From NCBI GenBank assembly GCA_948567375.1, contig OX419760.1:2356001-2420000 (forward strand): a stretch of DNA of 64,000 nucleotides. The letters run 5' to 3'. Positions within the stretch are counted from its first letter, which is position 1. The number at the start of each line of letters is the position of its first letter. A program made the translations under genes and the position numbers. The DNA comes from Lunularia cruciata (Eukaryota > Streptophyta > Marchantiopsida > Lunulariales > Lunulariaceae). Below are positions 26,101 to 41,100 of the stretch, piece by piece. The notes under the pieces were generated by a model. That model ran no database searches and had not been told where the DNA came from. It worked only from the letters and a program-made list of their open reading frames with translations.

Positions 26101-29100
26101 TTCTCAATTTCTTTCAATTATGCTGTTGCTGCAGGATATATTCGATGCATTCTACCTTAGGGATTTCACATTCCTCTAGCATTGTGATTCATGTACATAT
26201 TGCTTATCGATCATTTGCACTTCATATGCAGTTCATGAGTTCTGGATAACCCGTTCTGGGAACGGCTTCTGTTCTGTTCTGTATTAGCGCTTGTTGCGAT
26301 GTACTTTATATCCTGTCCTTTTTTGCTTCGCTCTTGTTACCCTTTTACACTTCGACAGAGTTTCTGCAGCAACACCATCCTATAGCTCTCGCATTGTTCC
26401 ACTCCTCCATTCCCCAGCTAATTCCCTCCCTATTATTTTTCCTTTGCTCTTTGCCTGATTCATGGGACGTTTTGTGTATACAGTGTTCCTACCCGACTCC
26501 AGCCCACGTTTTTTATTTTATTGTTCACACACTGCTTACTGACAATCTTTTACATAGCATTTACATATGCTATGTTTGCAGTCGTTATGTTATGCAGTAG
26601 TTTGCATAGAGTTCTCGATTTCACGGTGGTTTACTAGTCTGTTAGCCATATGTTATTCTCAATTTGTTTCAATTATGCCTTTGCTTTAAGTTACATTCGA
26701 TGCATTCTACATTATTCATTTCTCACTATTCTAGCATTGTGAATAATGTACATCTTGCTTACCGATCATTTGCACTTAATGAGTTCTGGATAACCCGTTC
26801 TGGGAACAGCTTCTGTTCTCGTACACCTATATATATCCAATATCATGTTTACATTTCATCTGCACTTCATATGCACTTATTGAGTTCTGGATCCCCGGTT
26901 CTTCGAATGGCTTCTGCTCTCATGTCGTAATGTTATGTTTACATTAGCTTTGATAAGAACCATGCTTCCTACTCTTTGAAGTGGAAGGTCTATCACTCCC
27001 TCTTATCTCTGATGTATCAGACATCACTACTGCAATACTAGACCTCTCTCTTTGTATCACAGCTCACAAGCATCAAAGAGGTTCTCTCATGCAGCACTAG
27101 TAGCCTCCAATACTGAGATATCACAGAACACTCCTGAGATGATGTTAGGCAGCTCAGACTTCACGAAATGCAAGGAAGAGGTGTTGGGAATCACCCTTGT
27201 TGAAGAACTAACCGAAACAAGAGCAGAAAACACTCTTATATACACTTAAGCAAACCTTAGGGGGTTGCTTTGCTTAACCCTAATTAGGGCTGCGCCCCTC
27301 TTTACCGTATGTAGAAGATATTTAACAGGGTTTCTAGAGGATTCTAACAAAACTTTTAAAACAAGAGAAGTCCCTAATCTAGAGATTAACTAAACTGACA
27401 AACTTAACTACTTCGCCACTACGTTGGGCAATGATGAAGTCGTATGTGCATTCATGAAGACTTATCATGACTGCCTTCTGCTTCCTTCAGCTGTTTAGCG
27501 TTCTAGGACTCAGGCGTTTGTGGTGCATGTTGCGATCTACTCTATCCAGTCCTCTTTCGCTTCGCTGTCTTCTCCTAATATCCAGTTGTGTTACACTCTA
27601 ACCTACCCATCATGTTACACTTCGCTCCGTCTCAGACAAAACAACATTCCACTCCATGCCCTCATCGCACCACTCCTCTCGGCCTCAACTAATTCACTCT
27701 CTACTACTATTTGCTCACTGTTTACCTGTTTCATGGTTCATACATGACTGTCGATTTCAAGGTTCCTGCCTGACTCCAGACTTTAACTTACTCTGAGTTA
27801 CAGCGTTGCTTGTAGGTGTTCGATTACCCAATGTACGATATTTCTCGACTTATGTTGCATAGCTGTTACCAAATACGCTTTGCTCACTATATGTTGTTCT
27901 CCATATGTTGCTATTTTGCCTATGCTTCAGGTTACATTCGTTTTGTCAAGTTCACTTCATCTACTTTAGGGATTTATCACTCTTCTAAAAATGAGCATAT
28001 CTTGGTTATCTTTTTCAGTCAGTTCTGCTTTCTTTTATTGCCATTTCATCTGCCCTTCATATGCATTTAATGAGGTCTGGATCTCCCGTTCCTCGAACGG
28101 CTTCTTTCCTCATATATCCATATCATGTTTATATTTAGTAAGTTCTGGATCTCCCGTTCCTCGAACGGCTTCTGTCCTCATACATCCTTTATCATGTTTA
28201 CATTTCATCTGCACTTCATATGCACTTAATGAGTTCTGGATCCCCTGGTCTTCGAATGTCTTCTGCTCTCATGTCCTCATATCCAGTCCTCTCACGCTTC
28301 GCTTCGACCCAACCAAGACACCCCACTCCTCTCCCACTCCGCTCCACTCCACCCATCCGCAACTAAAGCTCTGCCTATTGCTCCTTGCTCGATGTTTCTC
28401 TGTTTGATGGTCCTCCCCGGCTTTCAACGTCAGATGCTTCATCGGTTGTGTCTTGCTTGCTATGACATGTTGTATACTAGTTCTCTGTAGGTGAAATCTA
28501 GCTATGGAAGCTAGTATGAAATGTATCAATCATATCTTTACTTCTGCTTATCTTCGTATCCTAACATTCACTTCAATTCCATTTCCCTAGATGCAATCCA
28601 TTTCGATTTGCACACGTTCCTGCTTGCATTTCATATGCACTTCATATGCATGTTCGCGGTTCCATACTTAGTGGGTTCTGGGTCCCCCGTTCTCCGAACG
28701 GCTTCTGCTCCCATTTCTCAAATGGGAGCAGAAAATAACTGTCGTTCATGATGTATATCGCTTAATCTGTTGTGTTTTGGTTCTTATTCCATGATGTATA
28801 CTATTCTTTGCAGGTGCTACTTATGAAATGTATAAATTTCGTCCTTACATCTGCTTATCTTCGGACTGTTAGATTCACTTACATTCCATTCCTTACATTC
28901 AGTTCATTTCGATTTGCATACGGTCATGCATGCATGTCATATGAAGTGCACTAAATATGCATTTCATATTCACGTTCTCGGTTCCATACCTAGTGGGTTC
29001 TGGATCCCCCGTTATTCGAATGTCTTCTGCTCTCATTTCTCACATATATCGTTTATAACTATCTCCAACGACTTCTTTGAGTAGGGACCAGCAGGTGGCA

Positions 29101-32100
29101 TACAATTGGCGGCACAACGGGGCAGCCAAGTATCTTCGAAAGTTCCTGTTCCTGGCGAGAGAGCTCAGGCCCTAGAGCTAAATTTGCTGGAAGGTCAAGC
29201 CGCTTCTTGGGAGGAGACTATTCAGAAAGCCATCGAGGAAGAATTATATGCGCCTTCCACTGAGGCAAGATAATTTCCTAATCCTTTCCACTGTGGCAAT
29301 TAAGAGAATATTTTTTAGCACCAAGTTGATTTCAAGATTGGAAGTCATTAGAGGGGTGAAACACTCAATAATGACCTGAATTTGCCTCTCCAGTGCACTA
29401 GTTTAAAGCCATGATACTATATGTCAGAACTGGATAAACTTGAATCTTACTCAGGCTTATGCTTCTGATATGTCAGGACTCTGGCTTTGGTTGTGAGCAT
29501 CATCTTCGGCGGGGCCGTGCTCTTGCTGCCTTCAACAGCTTGCTAGGTTCAAGAGTTCAATCCGGAGCTTTTGCTTCACAAGATTCTGCAGGCAAGACGG
29601 GACATGCACAACTGTCACCTTCAGAACTACAAATTTTATTGGGACCACTCACTCCACACGAGGAGAAGCTCTTGGCAACGGTTGGTCTCCTACTTTGCGC
29701 GTGCAAAGTGTCGACTCGCTTTATTATATATTTTGTCGACTGCAATGGAGAAACCTGGTCTCGGATCAACTTGAAGGCTAAATTATGTCATCGAACAGAG
29801 ACATATTTTTTCTCAGCATTCGAGGTAGAGTCAGATACTTTGAAGTGATTCTGACTTAGCCTTGTCTGTGGTTTATGACCTTGCAGGTTGTGCCACTGGC
29901 AATAAGGGAATACGAAAATCCAGTGGTGGTCGCTGCTTGCGCATTTTTCTGTGAGCTTTGTGGGCTATCTGCCAATCTATTACGTCTTGACGTGGCAGCA
30001 CTAAGACGAATATCGGATTATTGTAAGGTTCATGATCAACTTGAGGCTGTTCCTTCCGGTGGTGGTACAGCCAGTAGAGAGACAGCTACTTGGGCAAAAG
30101 CCTATGGAGCTGACATGGCCAACCTGCTCGCTCAATCACTGGCAGACGAGTACTTAAATGCTGGCGTTGAAATTCTCTCATCCAAAGCAGATGGACGTCA
30201 ATGTCGGAGACCAAGTAAAACCTTACTGACTGTGTTGCAATTCCTTGAGAAGGCAAGCCTTAAAGATGAAGGAACCAGGAGGGTTGAAGGTGGCAGCCCT
30301 GGGGCCTGGTTGTTTAGCGGTCAAGGCGATGGGTCTCAACTTCGAGCAATGCAGCGTTCAATGAGTGAACGATGGAGTCTCGTAACCGCCTTCTGTCGTG
30401 CCCACAATCTTCCTTTGAGCACAACATATTTGTCAGCTTTGGCAAGGGACAACGATTGGGTAGGTTTAGTTTGTATACAAGTAGCTGTTGAGTACAAGAG
30501 GTTCCTTATCGCTGATCTGCTTTTCCAGGTTTCTGGTGTGCAGTTTTATTCTTGTTAATGATTATTTTGTCAGGTCATCAGCAAACATCAGGAATTTCAT
30601 CATAGAGTTTCTACTAGAATAGTTTCCGGGTCCATTATGCTTAGATGTGCTTATATTCTGCACGCTCCAATCTGTCCTTGTTGTGGTTGTCGGGATGTGT
30701 GTGAACACAACGTGAAGATCACTGCTTGTTTGTTCCATCCACTTATGGTTGGGTTCTTATTCATATCGGTTGATGTGGCACAGGTTGGCTTTCTCGCAGA
30801 AGCTCAACTTGAAGGTTGTCCTCTTGACATCCTACTCTCAGTGGTAAACATATCTTTCCTCTATGTACTCCGACTTAGGCAATATTTCATATTCTGGTTC
30901 TGTATTCCATTACGGAATATGTAGTCCAATTACGTGCTACTTATCCACTATGTCTTTACTTCTGCTTATCTTCGTATTGTTAGATTCACTTAATTTCCAT
31001 TTCCTTAGATGCAAGTCATGTCGACTTCGACTTGCAATTCACATGCACTTCATATGCACGTCCTCAGTTCTATACTTATTGGGTTCTGGATCCTCCGTTC
31101 GAAGAACGGCTTCTGCTCCCATTTCTCAAATATGTACTCCGATTACTAGGTTTGAGTTTTGGAATGTCTTTCATTCTTTTTGATTTGGCTATTATCTTCA
31201 AACTGTTGGCCAATTGGGATAATAAAAGAAAATCTGTAATTTTCCTTGAATTGATGACTTGAACATGGTTTAACAGGTTGCAAAGGACTTCACAGATGCA
31301 AGGTTGCAGAGTCATCTTCTGACTGTTTTGAAAAGTCTCCCGGCGACTTCAGATAAGTCTCCCAGACTCGCACCGGAGACTTCATTTACGGCACCGCTAA
31401 CATCATCTGTGCCCAGTATGGGCATGACTGCGGAGTTATTCAGCCTTTTGGCAGAGTGCGAGCACAACAAGCGTTCAGGGAAAGCCTTATTGACCAAAGC
31501 AAAGGATCTGCGGTGGCCACTTCTAGCTGTGGTCGCCTCCTGCTTCAACGATGTTACCCCTCTTTCCTGCCTCACTGTATGGTTGGAAATCACGGCTGCC
31601 AGGTGTGCTTTCTCTTGTATTGAATTTCTGGTACTACTCTGTATGAATTATTTCTTTTATCACTGTACATGCATGAATTGAACGAGACGGGTTTTAAACA
31701 GGGAAACGTCAGCTATTCAAGTGTCAGACGCAGCGGCGCAGCTATCAGCACGCGTTGGGGCTGCAGTCGAAGCCACGAATGCCTTAGCTGGAAGTAGTAG
31801 AACGAGTAGTGGGTTCAGGTTCAGTCGAACATGTGCGAAAAGGAGAAGGCGAATGTCACCAGAGGAAGCAAATACGTCGCTAGATGGACTGCAGCCTCAG
31901 ACAGAGGAGTTACCGTCAACAACTTCTGCTGGCAGTTCTGCTAGCCAGCCTAATCAGACTGGAGCAAAGTTATCTATAGCAGAACAGAAAGGACAGTCAA
32001 CAGGCGAAGGGACCACAGTGGTTGTGGACGGGGCCGGAGAGCAAGAGTCTTTGGCAGCCATGGTGGCTGTGCTATGTGAGCAGCAAAGATTTCTCCCATT

Positions 32101-35100
32101 ATTGAGAGCGTTTGAGCTTTTCACACCAGCTTCATCCTTCCTTCCATTTATTCGCTTTTTGCAGGTAATGTTTATGCTTATATGAACAAGAACTTTACTT
32201 TCAGCAACGGTAGTATCATTATGATCGTTCGCTTATGACAAGGGAAAGATACGGAATCAATCTGATTTGGATCCCTTCTTGATTAACGCCTTATTGTTCA
32301 ATCTAAGGGCTAAAAGTCATACATATGTTTCTACTAGAGCTTGTTGCACGTACTCCCACTAACCCTTGCGTGCAGGTACACATTATTAACTCGACAGTAG
32401 GCTTCGATAATTATCAAGGTTACACTTGTTCTAATCCTCCTCTGCAGGCAAAAAAATCTAACTACTGTTCATGCTTCGCTTTCTACTCGATGTAGCTGAC
32501 AGCTGTGCGGAATTAAGTTCATATTACCAAGGTCACAATGTTAAGAGTCATGTCCGGTGATACATGTAAACGTCGGTACGGAACCGTGTTCTAGTAGCGA
32601 GGTCATAACTACTATATGCACGACATTTAGCTTTCTATTCTAGCAACGTTTTAAATGAGGCCTAAAATGATGTGCCAAATTAATGTACCAGACGGCTCTA
32701 CTTGTGGACCTCGCAGCAAGGTGTCCAATTGAGTGTACTACACCAAATTATGTCCTTAGAACTTATATAGGATAAGGGAACTGTTGATTTCATGCCGTTT
32801 TTTTACTTAAGCCATTTTCTGCGAATTTCAGGCCTTCTCACAGATGCGAATTTCAGAAGCGTCCGCACATCTTGCTAGTTTTACTTCCTCGTTAAAGGAG
32901 GAGACACACCAGCATAACGTGCAAAGCAAGGGCGGGAAGAGTACTACTGCCTGGATAACAAAGGCAGCCATCGCAGCTGCAGATACTATGCATGCAGCAT
33001 GTCCATCAGCGTATGAACGTCGATGTCTTCTTCAGCTGTTGTCAGGATCTGACTTTGGAGACGGAGGGTTGGCAGCTATGCGGTTCCGGCGAATGTATTG
33101 GAAGATACAGCTTGCAGAGCCTGCTTTGCGAGAAGGATCAGAATTGGGGGCATCATGTGCGAATCTCGATGATGAAGCACTCTTGGACGCTCTAGAAAGA
33201 AGTGGTCAATGGGAACAAGCGCGTAGTTGGGCCCGTCAGCTTGATCTGAGCTCTGGGGGATCATCTCTTCATCATGTGACTGAAACTCAGGTGATGATCG
33301 ACATTTTGTAAGGCCTTACTGTTTTATATCACTTGATATATATTCTATCCAGTCCTCTTTCGCTTTGCTCTTGTCTCCTAATATCCAGTTGCGTTACACT
33401 GTTAGGCTTCGATCCATTTTAGAAAAAGCACCTCCCACTCCGCTCCCGCATTGCTCCACTCATCCCGTCCTCAACTAATTCCTTCCCTATTATTATTTAC
33501 TAGATGTTTGCCTGCTTCATGGGTCATACTTGACTTTCGATCTCCAGGTTCCTGCCCGACTCCAGACTGTAGCTTACTTTCTTCGTTCACGTGTTGCTTA
33601 TAGGGGGTCAATTGACCAATGTCTTCTGTTGCATAGCGGTTACCGGAAACACGATGCGTACTAGTTCTTGATATACACATATTGATGGCTTTTTACTGTA
33701 GGCTTGTATACCATACCGTTGATCAAGAGTTCTACTTGACTTCTAATTGGATGTATATACTGTCTACCGTGTCCCCATCGGATGGAATCCCATGATGTTC
33801 ATGTTCGAGCCTACCAGTAGTTCTTTTCCCATAAGCTTGTATACCATACGGTTATCCAGGAGTCCTACTTGACTCCTGCACCTATATATAACCAGTAGTG
33901 AGTCTAACAAGTACTAGTACTCGTTGGTTTATTTACTGACACGTGGTCCCACACACTGCCCACTGCCCACTGCCCTTCACAGTACCCGAGGCCACTCAAG
34001 GCACCCAAGGCATTCCTCTCGAAAATCCCCCTCCCCTTCTGCCCCTTCCTGTTCCCCTTTCCCTCCATGGATTATTGTTTTCATTTCACTTTTGGCTGCT
34101 GCTCGTTCTACTTTACTCTGTGCACTTTCGACCCCCGTTTCTATGGCAAATGACATGCTCTTTCCCTGTGTCGTTGGATTCGCTCCCTACTGTCTTCCTT
34201 GGGTGTCAAATGACTTGCTCCTTCCCGTGCCTTCTGACTTAGCTCCTTACTCTTTCTTTGTTGATTTCACTCGGTTAATTTACTACCTTATTCATTTGTT
34301 GCATCATCGAGTACTTCTACTAGTTTTTATCTGCTTTCGACACTAAGATTTGTTTCCTTTCAGGCTTTAACTAGGTATGTCTCAAGTCTCTTATCTATTC
34401 ATGCTCACGTTTTTATTTTTTTCATTCAGATGCTGGTTTATTTGCATCACATAGTCATTCTGCTTATTATTGTTGCTGCCCATTGTTTGGATTTTATGCT
34501 TCATACCTTACAGCTTTTCCCTTACCCTGAGCGGCACTGTTGGAAGCAGCCGAGTTTGCCTTGGCACTCATGAGCTTTCCAGCAGAAACCCGGTACTAGG
34601 GATATTGACAATTGCTCAGCTACTTCGGCACTGCGTGAGGCACTGATGAAGTTGCAGGTGTTTTCATGGAGGTTTACTATGGCTGCCTTCTGCTTCCCTT
34701 AGCTGTTTAGGGTCTCAGGACTCCAGTGTCCATAGCGCTGGTTGTGATATACTTTATATCCTCTCCTCTTACGCTTTGCTCTCATTACCCTGTTGCACTT
34801 TGACCCGTTTCTGCAACCACATCATTCGAGAACTCTTGTTTTGTTCCACTCCTCCATTCCCCAACTAATTCCCTCCCTAGTATTTTCCTTTCGCTCTTTG
34901 ACTGCTTCCTGCTTCGACCTCTTGTGTCTACAGTGTTCCTACCCGACTCCAGCCAATGTTCTTAACCTTTGTTCACGCACTGCTTACTGGCAGGCTCTTA
35001 CATCACATTTCCTATTCCTCGCTATCGTGTGCATAGATGCTCTCGATTTCATGTTCTTTACTAGTCCGTTGGGCATCTGTTATTCTCAATTTGTTTCAAT

Positions 35101-38100
35101 TATGGCTTTGCTGCAGGTTACATTAGATGCATTCTACCTTAGGGATTTAACACTACTCTAGCATTGTGATTCATGTACATATTGCTTCTCGATCATTTGC
35201 ACTTCATGAGTTCTGGATAACCCGTTCCCAGAACGGCTTCTGCTCTCATATACCACTATATATTGATGGCCGCCTTCTGCTTCCCTTTGCTGTTTAGTGT
35301 CTCAGGACTCAAGCGTCCATAGCGCTTCTTGCGATATACTTTATATCCTGTCCTCTTTGTTTTTGCTCTCGTTACCCTGTTACACTTCGATATGTCTCTG
35401 CAGCCACACCATCCATAAGCTCTCGCATTGTTCCACTCCTCCATTCCCCAGCTAATTCCCTCCCTATTACTTTTCCTTCGCTCGTTGCCTGATTCATGGC
35501 TCGACCTCCTGTGTCTACAGTGTTCCTACACGATTCCAGCCCACGTTTTTTATTTTCTTCATTCACGCACTGCTTACTGGTGGTCTATTACATGACGTTT
35601 TATATTTCTCACAGTCATTTGCATAGCTGTTATTGATTTCAATTGGTTTACTAGTCCTTTAGATATATGTTATTCTCAATTTGTTGCAATCATGCCTTTG
35701 CTTCAGGTTACATTCGATGCATTCTACCTTATGGATTTATCACTATTCTAGCATTGTGCATCTCGTACATCTAGGTTACTGATCATTTGCATTTCATGAG
35801 TTCTGGATAACCCGTTCCCAGAACAGCTTCTGCTCTCATAAACCTATATATATATATACACATGTTTAGTGTCTCAGGACTCAAGCGGCCATAGTGCTTG
35901 TTGTGATATACTTTATATCCTGTCCTCTTACTCTTCACTCTCGTTACATGTTACTTCGACCTGTTTCTGCAGCCACACCATCCGATAACTCTTGTATTGT
36001 TCCACTCCTCCATTCTCCAGCTAATTCACTCCCTAGTATTTTTCCTTTGCTCTTTGACTGATTCCTGGTTTGACCTCTTGCGTCTACAATGTTCCTACCT
36101 GACTCCACCCACGTTCTTAATCTTTATTGTTCACTCACTGCTTACTGGTGGACTCTTACATAACTTTTCCTATTTCTTGCAGTCGCTCTCAATTTCACGT
36201 TGTTTACTAGTCCGTTGGCCATCTGTTATTCTCAAATTATATCAATTATGCTTTGTTGTGCTGCAAGTTACATTCGATGCATTCAACCTTAGGGATTTAA
36301 CACTACTCTAGCATTGTGAATCATGTATATATTGCTTATAGATCATTTGCATTTCATGAGTTCTGGATAACCCATTCTGGGAACAGCTTTTGCTCTCATA
36401 TACCTCTATATATAACACATGCTTTATTTAATAACTTGATATCTATTATCCAAAATATGACAATGAATATTTGACAAGTATGTCTCCTATTCTTACCAAA
36501 GCATACATCCAATGCAATCCTTGATTAAATTTCTATAAGCAAAGGAATATTTAAAAACACATTACAAAATATACAAATTTGGAAACATTTCACAATCTAC
36601 TACCAGATCCATATCCAGTATTTTGTCATGAAAGACTGGGATCATATAGACGAAGTTCTTGGTATCAACATTTATCCAATACTTGCAAATCTCTCTTATT
36701 CCCAGGATAGGTTTATACTTGGGATGATTTGCTATATAGTAGGGTACTCTTACTGGTGGTCTATTACATAACGTTTCATATTTCTCACAGTCGTTTGGAT
36801 AGTTGTTATTGATTTCAATTGGTTTACTAGTCCTTTAGATATATGTTATTCTAAATTGGTTGCAATTATGCCTTTGCCTCAGGTTACAATCAATGTATTC
36901 TAGCTTATGGATTTATCACTATTCTAGCATTGTGCATCACGGACATTTTGGTTACCGATCATTTGCATTTCATGAGCTCTGGATAACCCATTCCTAGAAC
37001 GGCTTCTGCTCTCATATACCTTTATATGTATATGACACTACCTTATGGATTTATCACTATTCTAGCATTGTGCATCACGGACATTTTGGTTACTTGTCAT
37101 TTGCATTTCATGAGTTCTGGATAACCCATTCCTAGAACGGCTTCTGCTCTCATATACCGATATATGTATATGACACTGCCAGAGGAGGAGGGATTTATTC
37201 TAGACTTTCCTGCTGAGTTGGTATGGACCCACTTTGGCACTCATTGTAATTATCTTGCCTGCAAAATTACTCAGGATGACTTTCACATCTTTATCTCCAT
37301 ACATGACAAGAAAGAGTTGCCCCATTTTGCTAAAATTAAGACCATCTCTGTACCTCATGTTCTCTCTGATATTTCCTCCAACTGCAAATTAGGCATTATC
37401 AAATCCAAGTGCATTAGATACAAGAGAGTTTGGAATAATAAAAAATCATATCTGGTAGCATGCAGGAAACTTATTGACAACTTTGTCTCTGAAAACTACC
37501 CTATTCACCTCATTCGGAGGAAGTTTTGCTCCGTCTTACAAAGAGAAAAGGACGTCCATGGTTATCATGGTATGAGCATCTATAGAGACTTGAGAAATTC
37601 TGTTCTCTCAACCAGGCGGGGAGCTCCAGTCCAAGCCCACCAGTAGTGATTCTCATAAGTACTAGTACTTTTTTGGTTTATTTGCTGACTAGTGGTCCCA
37701 CACTGCCTGCTGCCCTTCTCCTTCACAGTACCTGAGGCCCTCAAAGCACCCTGAGGCATGCCTCTCAAAAGGCCCCCTCCCCCTTCCGCCCCAGCCCACG
37801 TTCTTCATTCATGCACTGCTGACTGGTGGGCCCTTACATACCATTTCCTATCTCTTGCAGTCGTTTGCGTAGATGCTCGTGATTTCATGTTGTTTACTCG
37901 ACAGTTGGCCAGCTGTGATTCTCGATTTGTTTCAATTATGCCTTTGCTGCAGGTTCGATGCATTCTACCTTAGGGCTTGAACACTACTCTAGCATTGTGA
38001 ATCATGTACATGTTTCTAATTGATCGTTTGCATTTCATGAGTTCTGGATAACCCATTCCCAGAACGGCTTCTGCTCTCATATACCTATACATCTATCTAT

Positions 38101-41100
38101 TAGTAGTTTTTTCCATAGGGTTGCATACCATATTGATGTATGGAAGTTCTACTTGACTTCTGAACTTGTATATATACTGTCTATCACTATTTTCATTCAC
38201 ACGGTTTTGGTTTTCTGCCATGTGGTCTTCGAAGGTTTGCTGATGGACAAGTGGGCCCACCTTGTCTATCACATCATCGGAGGCAGATTTTGCCTCTTTC
38301 CTTTGCCCTTTCCTGCTGTGCTCTAGGTTCTTTCAGGCTTTTCTTTGCTTCTCTGTTCTTTCCTTCTTACACTTCGTCTTTGCTTTTCCTGTTTGAGTAC
38401 ACTCGTCCCTTCCAGTGCAGCACTGATGTTTCTTGCTCCCCTCTCATATTATTTCAGGGATCCATCAGGTATGTCTTGATTCCTTCCCTCCTCTTACTCA
38501 TGTGGATTCTTTTCTTTCTTGCATGATCCTCATTATGCAGCTGAGACTCCTGTGCTTATTTATGTGCTTGCACTTCTGCTTGCGCTTTCTTTCTACACTT
38601 CCATTTCTGTTTTTCTGTTTTGTCGACATTCCCACTACTTATGAGCGGCACTTTAGGGGAGCAACCAAGTTTGCCTTGGCACTCATGAGGTTTCGAGCAG
38701 AATTTTGATACGAGGGGGCACTTTAGGGGAGCAACCAAGTTTGCCTTGGCACTCATGAGGTTTCGAGCAGAATTTTGATACGAGGGGTACCGGCAACCGC
38801 TCAGCTACTTCGGCACTGTGTGATGCACTGATGAAGTTGCAGGTGTTTTCGTGGAGGTTTACTATGGCCGCCTTCTGCTTCCCTTTGCTGTTTAGTGTTT
38901 CAGGACTCAAGGGTCCATAGCCCTTGTTGCAAAATACTTTATATCCTGTCCTCTTTATCTTCGCTCTGGTTACACTGTTACACTTAGACATGTCTCTGCA
39001 GCCACACCATCCAATAGCTCTCTCATTGTTCCACTCCTCCATTCCCCAGCTAATTCCCTCCCTATTATTTTTCCTTCGCTCTTTGCCTGATTCATGGGTT
39101 TGACCTCTCGCATCTACAGTGTTCCTACCCAAGTCCAGCCCACGTTTTTCATTTTCATCGTTCATGCACTGCTTACTGGCGGTCTATTACATAACCTTTC
39201 CCTATTTCTCACAGTTAGCTATATGTTATTCTCAATTTCTTTTAATTATGCCGTTGCTTCAGGTTACGGTCGATGCATTCTACCTCATGGATCTATCACT
39301 ATTCTAACATTGTGAATCATGTACATCTTGCTTACTAATCATTTGCATTTCATGAGGTCTGGATAACCCATTCGCAGAAAGGCTTCTGCTCTCATATACC
39401 TATCTATCTATCTATTAGATATATTTATCCGCACTCCATTTGGACGGAATGAGTTCTGGATCCACCGTTGTTCGAATGGCTTCTGCTCCCATGTCCAAAT
39501 ATAGTTTGCAGAAACTCGGTACTAGAGGTACTGCAATTGCTCAGCTACTGAGGTACTGATGAAGTCGCAGGTGTTTTTGTGGAGGTTTACTATGGCCGCC
39601 TTCTGCTTCCCTTTGCTGTTTAGTGTCTCAGGACTCACGCGTCCATAGCTCTTGTTGCGATATACTTTACATCTTGTCCTCTTCGAGCAATGGCTTCTGC
39701 TCTCATGTCCAAATATAGTTTGCAGAAACTCGGTACTAGGGGTATTGACAATTGCTCAGCTACTGAGGCACTGATGAAATCGCAGGTGTTTTTGTGGAGG
39801 TTTACTATGGCTGCCTTCTGCTTCCCTTTGCTGTTTAGTGTCTCAGGACTCACGCGCCCATAGCGCTTGTTGCGATATACATTATGATGAGAACCTTTCT
39901 TCCTAGTCTTTGAAGTAGATGGTCTATCCTCAGTCATTCTGACTTCTGATGTATCAGACATCCTAGCACTCAGCTTCCTAGTCTCACCAGAGTAGACACT
40001 CCTGATTGCACTCAGCAATATTCAACTCACTCTCTCTCAGAGCCTTCAAAGATAGTACACAGCAACACTCACGCAGCATGAAAGGTACCCCAGTGGGAAG
40101 CAGCATAGAACACACCTTAAACAAGGTACAAGGTGCTGGGAATGATTCTTGTATGAGAACTTACCTTAACATGAGCAGAGAGCACTCATATATATGCACA
40201 AGCAAGCTCTAGCAGGTTGCTTTGCAGAGCCCTAATTGAGGCTGCGCCCTCACTTCACCTTAATCATGTATCTATCCTAATCATGTATCTAGTCTAATCA
40301 TGTATCGAGCCTAGTCATGTATCTAGTCACTAAACTAGAGATTATCACAACTAACAAGGTACAATGCATCAAATGTAACCTGAAGCAAAGGCATAATTGA
40401 AAGAGATCACAACTAACACATTATATCCTGTCCTCTTTTGCTTCACTCTGGTTACCCTATTACACTTAGACATGTCTCTGCAGCCACACCATCCAATAGC
40501 TCTCGCATTGTTCCACTCCTCCATTCCTTAGCTAATTCCCTCCCTATTATTTTCCCTTCGCTCTTTGCCTGATTCCTGGTTCGACCTCTTGCATCTAGTG
40601 TTCCTACCCGAGTCCAGCCCACGTTTTTCATTTTCATCGTTCACGCACTGCTTACTGGCTGTCTATTACATAACGTTTCATATTTCTCGCAGTCGTTTGC
40701 ATAGAGGTTCTCGTTTCATGATTTCACGTTGTTTACTCATCCATTAGCCATATGTTATTCTCAATTTCTTTCAATTATGCCTTTGCTTCAGGTTACATTT
40801 GATGCATTGTACCTTGTTAGTTGTGATAATCTCTAGTTTAGTAACCAGATACATGACTAGGCTCGATACATGATTAGACTAGATACATGATTAGGATAGA
40901 TACATGATTAAGGTGAAGTGAGGGCGCAGCCTCAATTAGAGCTCTGCAAAGCAACCTGCTAGAGCTTGCTTGTGCATATATATGAGTGCTCTCTGCTCAT
41001 GTTAAGGTAAGTTCTCATACAAGGATCATTCCCAGCACCTTGTACCTTGTTTAAGGTGTGTTCTATGCTGCTTCCCACTGGGGTACCTTTCATGCTGCGT

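Larger units (their letters stand above)
21334..29084 (+). repeat. Intron 10 repeat array
   Basis: Same family as in intron 4, same orientation. Block A at about 21475-21682, 23784-24020, 24523-24710 and 27406-27552 (partial), with a 3' half at about 23316-23385. Block B near 21838, 23247, 24460, 25150, 25590, 26236, 26780, 26880, 28070, 28140, 28230, 28670 and 28995. A reverse-transcriptase fragment (22449-23105) and a solo LTR (26951-27400) are embedded. At least three subfamilies are interleaved, distinguishable by their sequence 3' of block A and their triloop. Confidence 0.85.

Noticed and set aside
9138-29084. Regularly recurring short palindromes as a CRISPR-like array
   Set aside because: Spacing is irregular (hundreds of bp), repeats are diverged, and the context is a eukaryotic intron.
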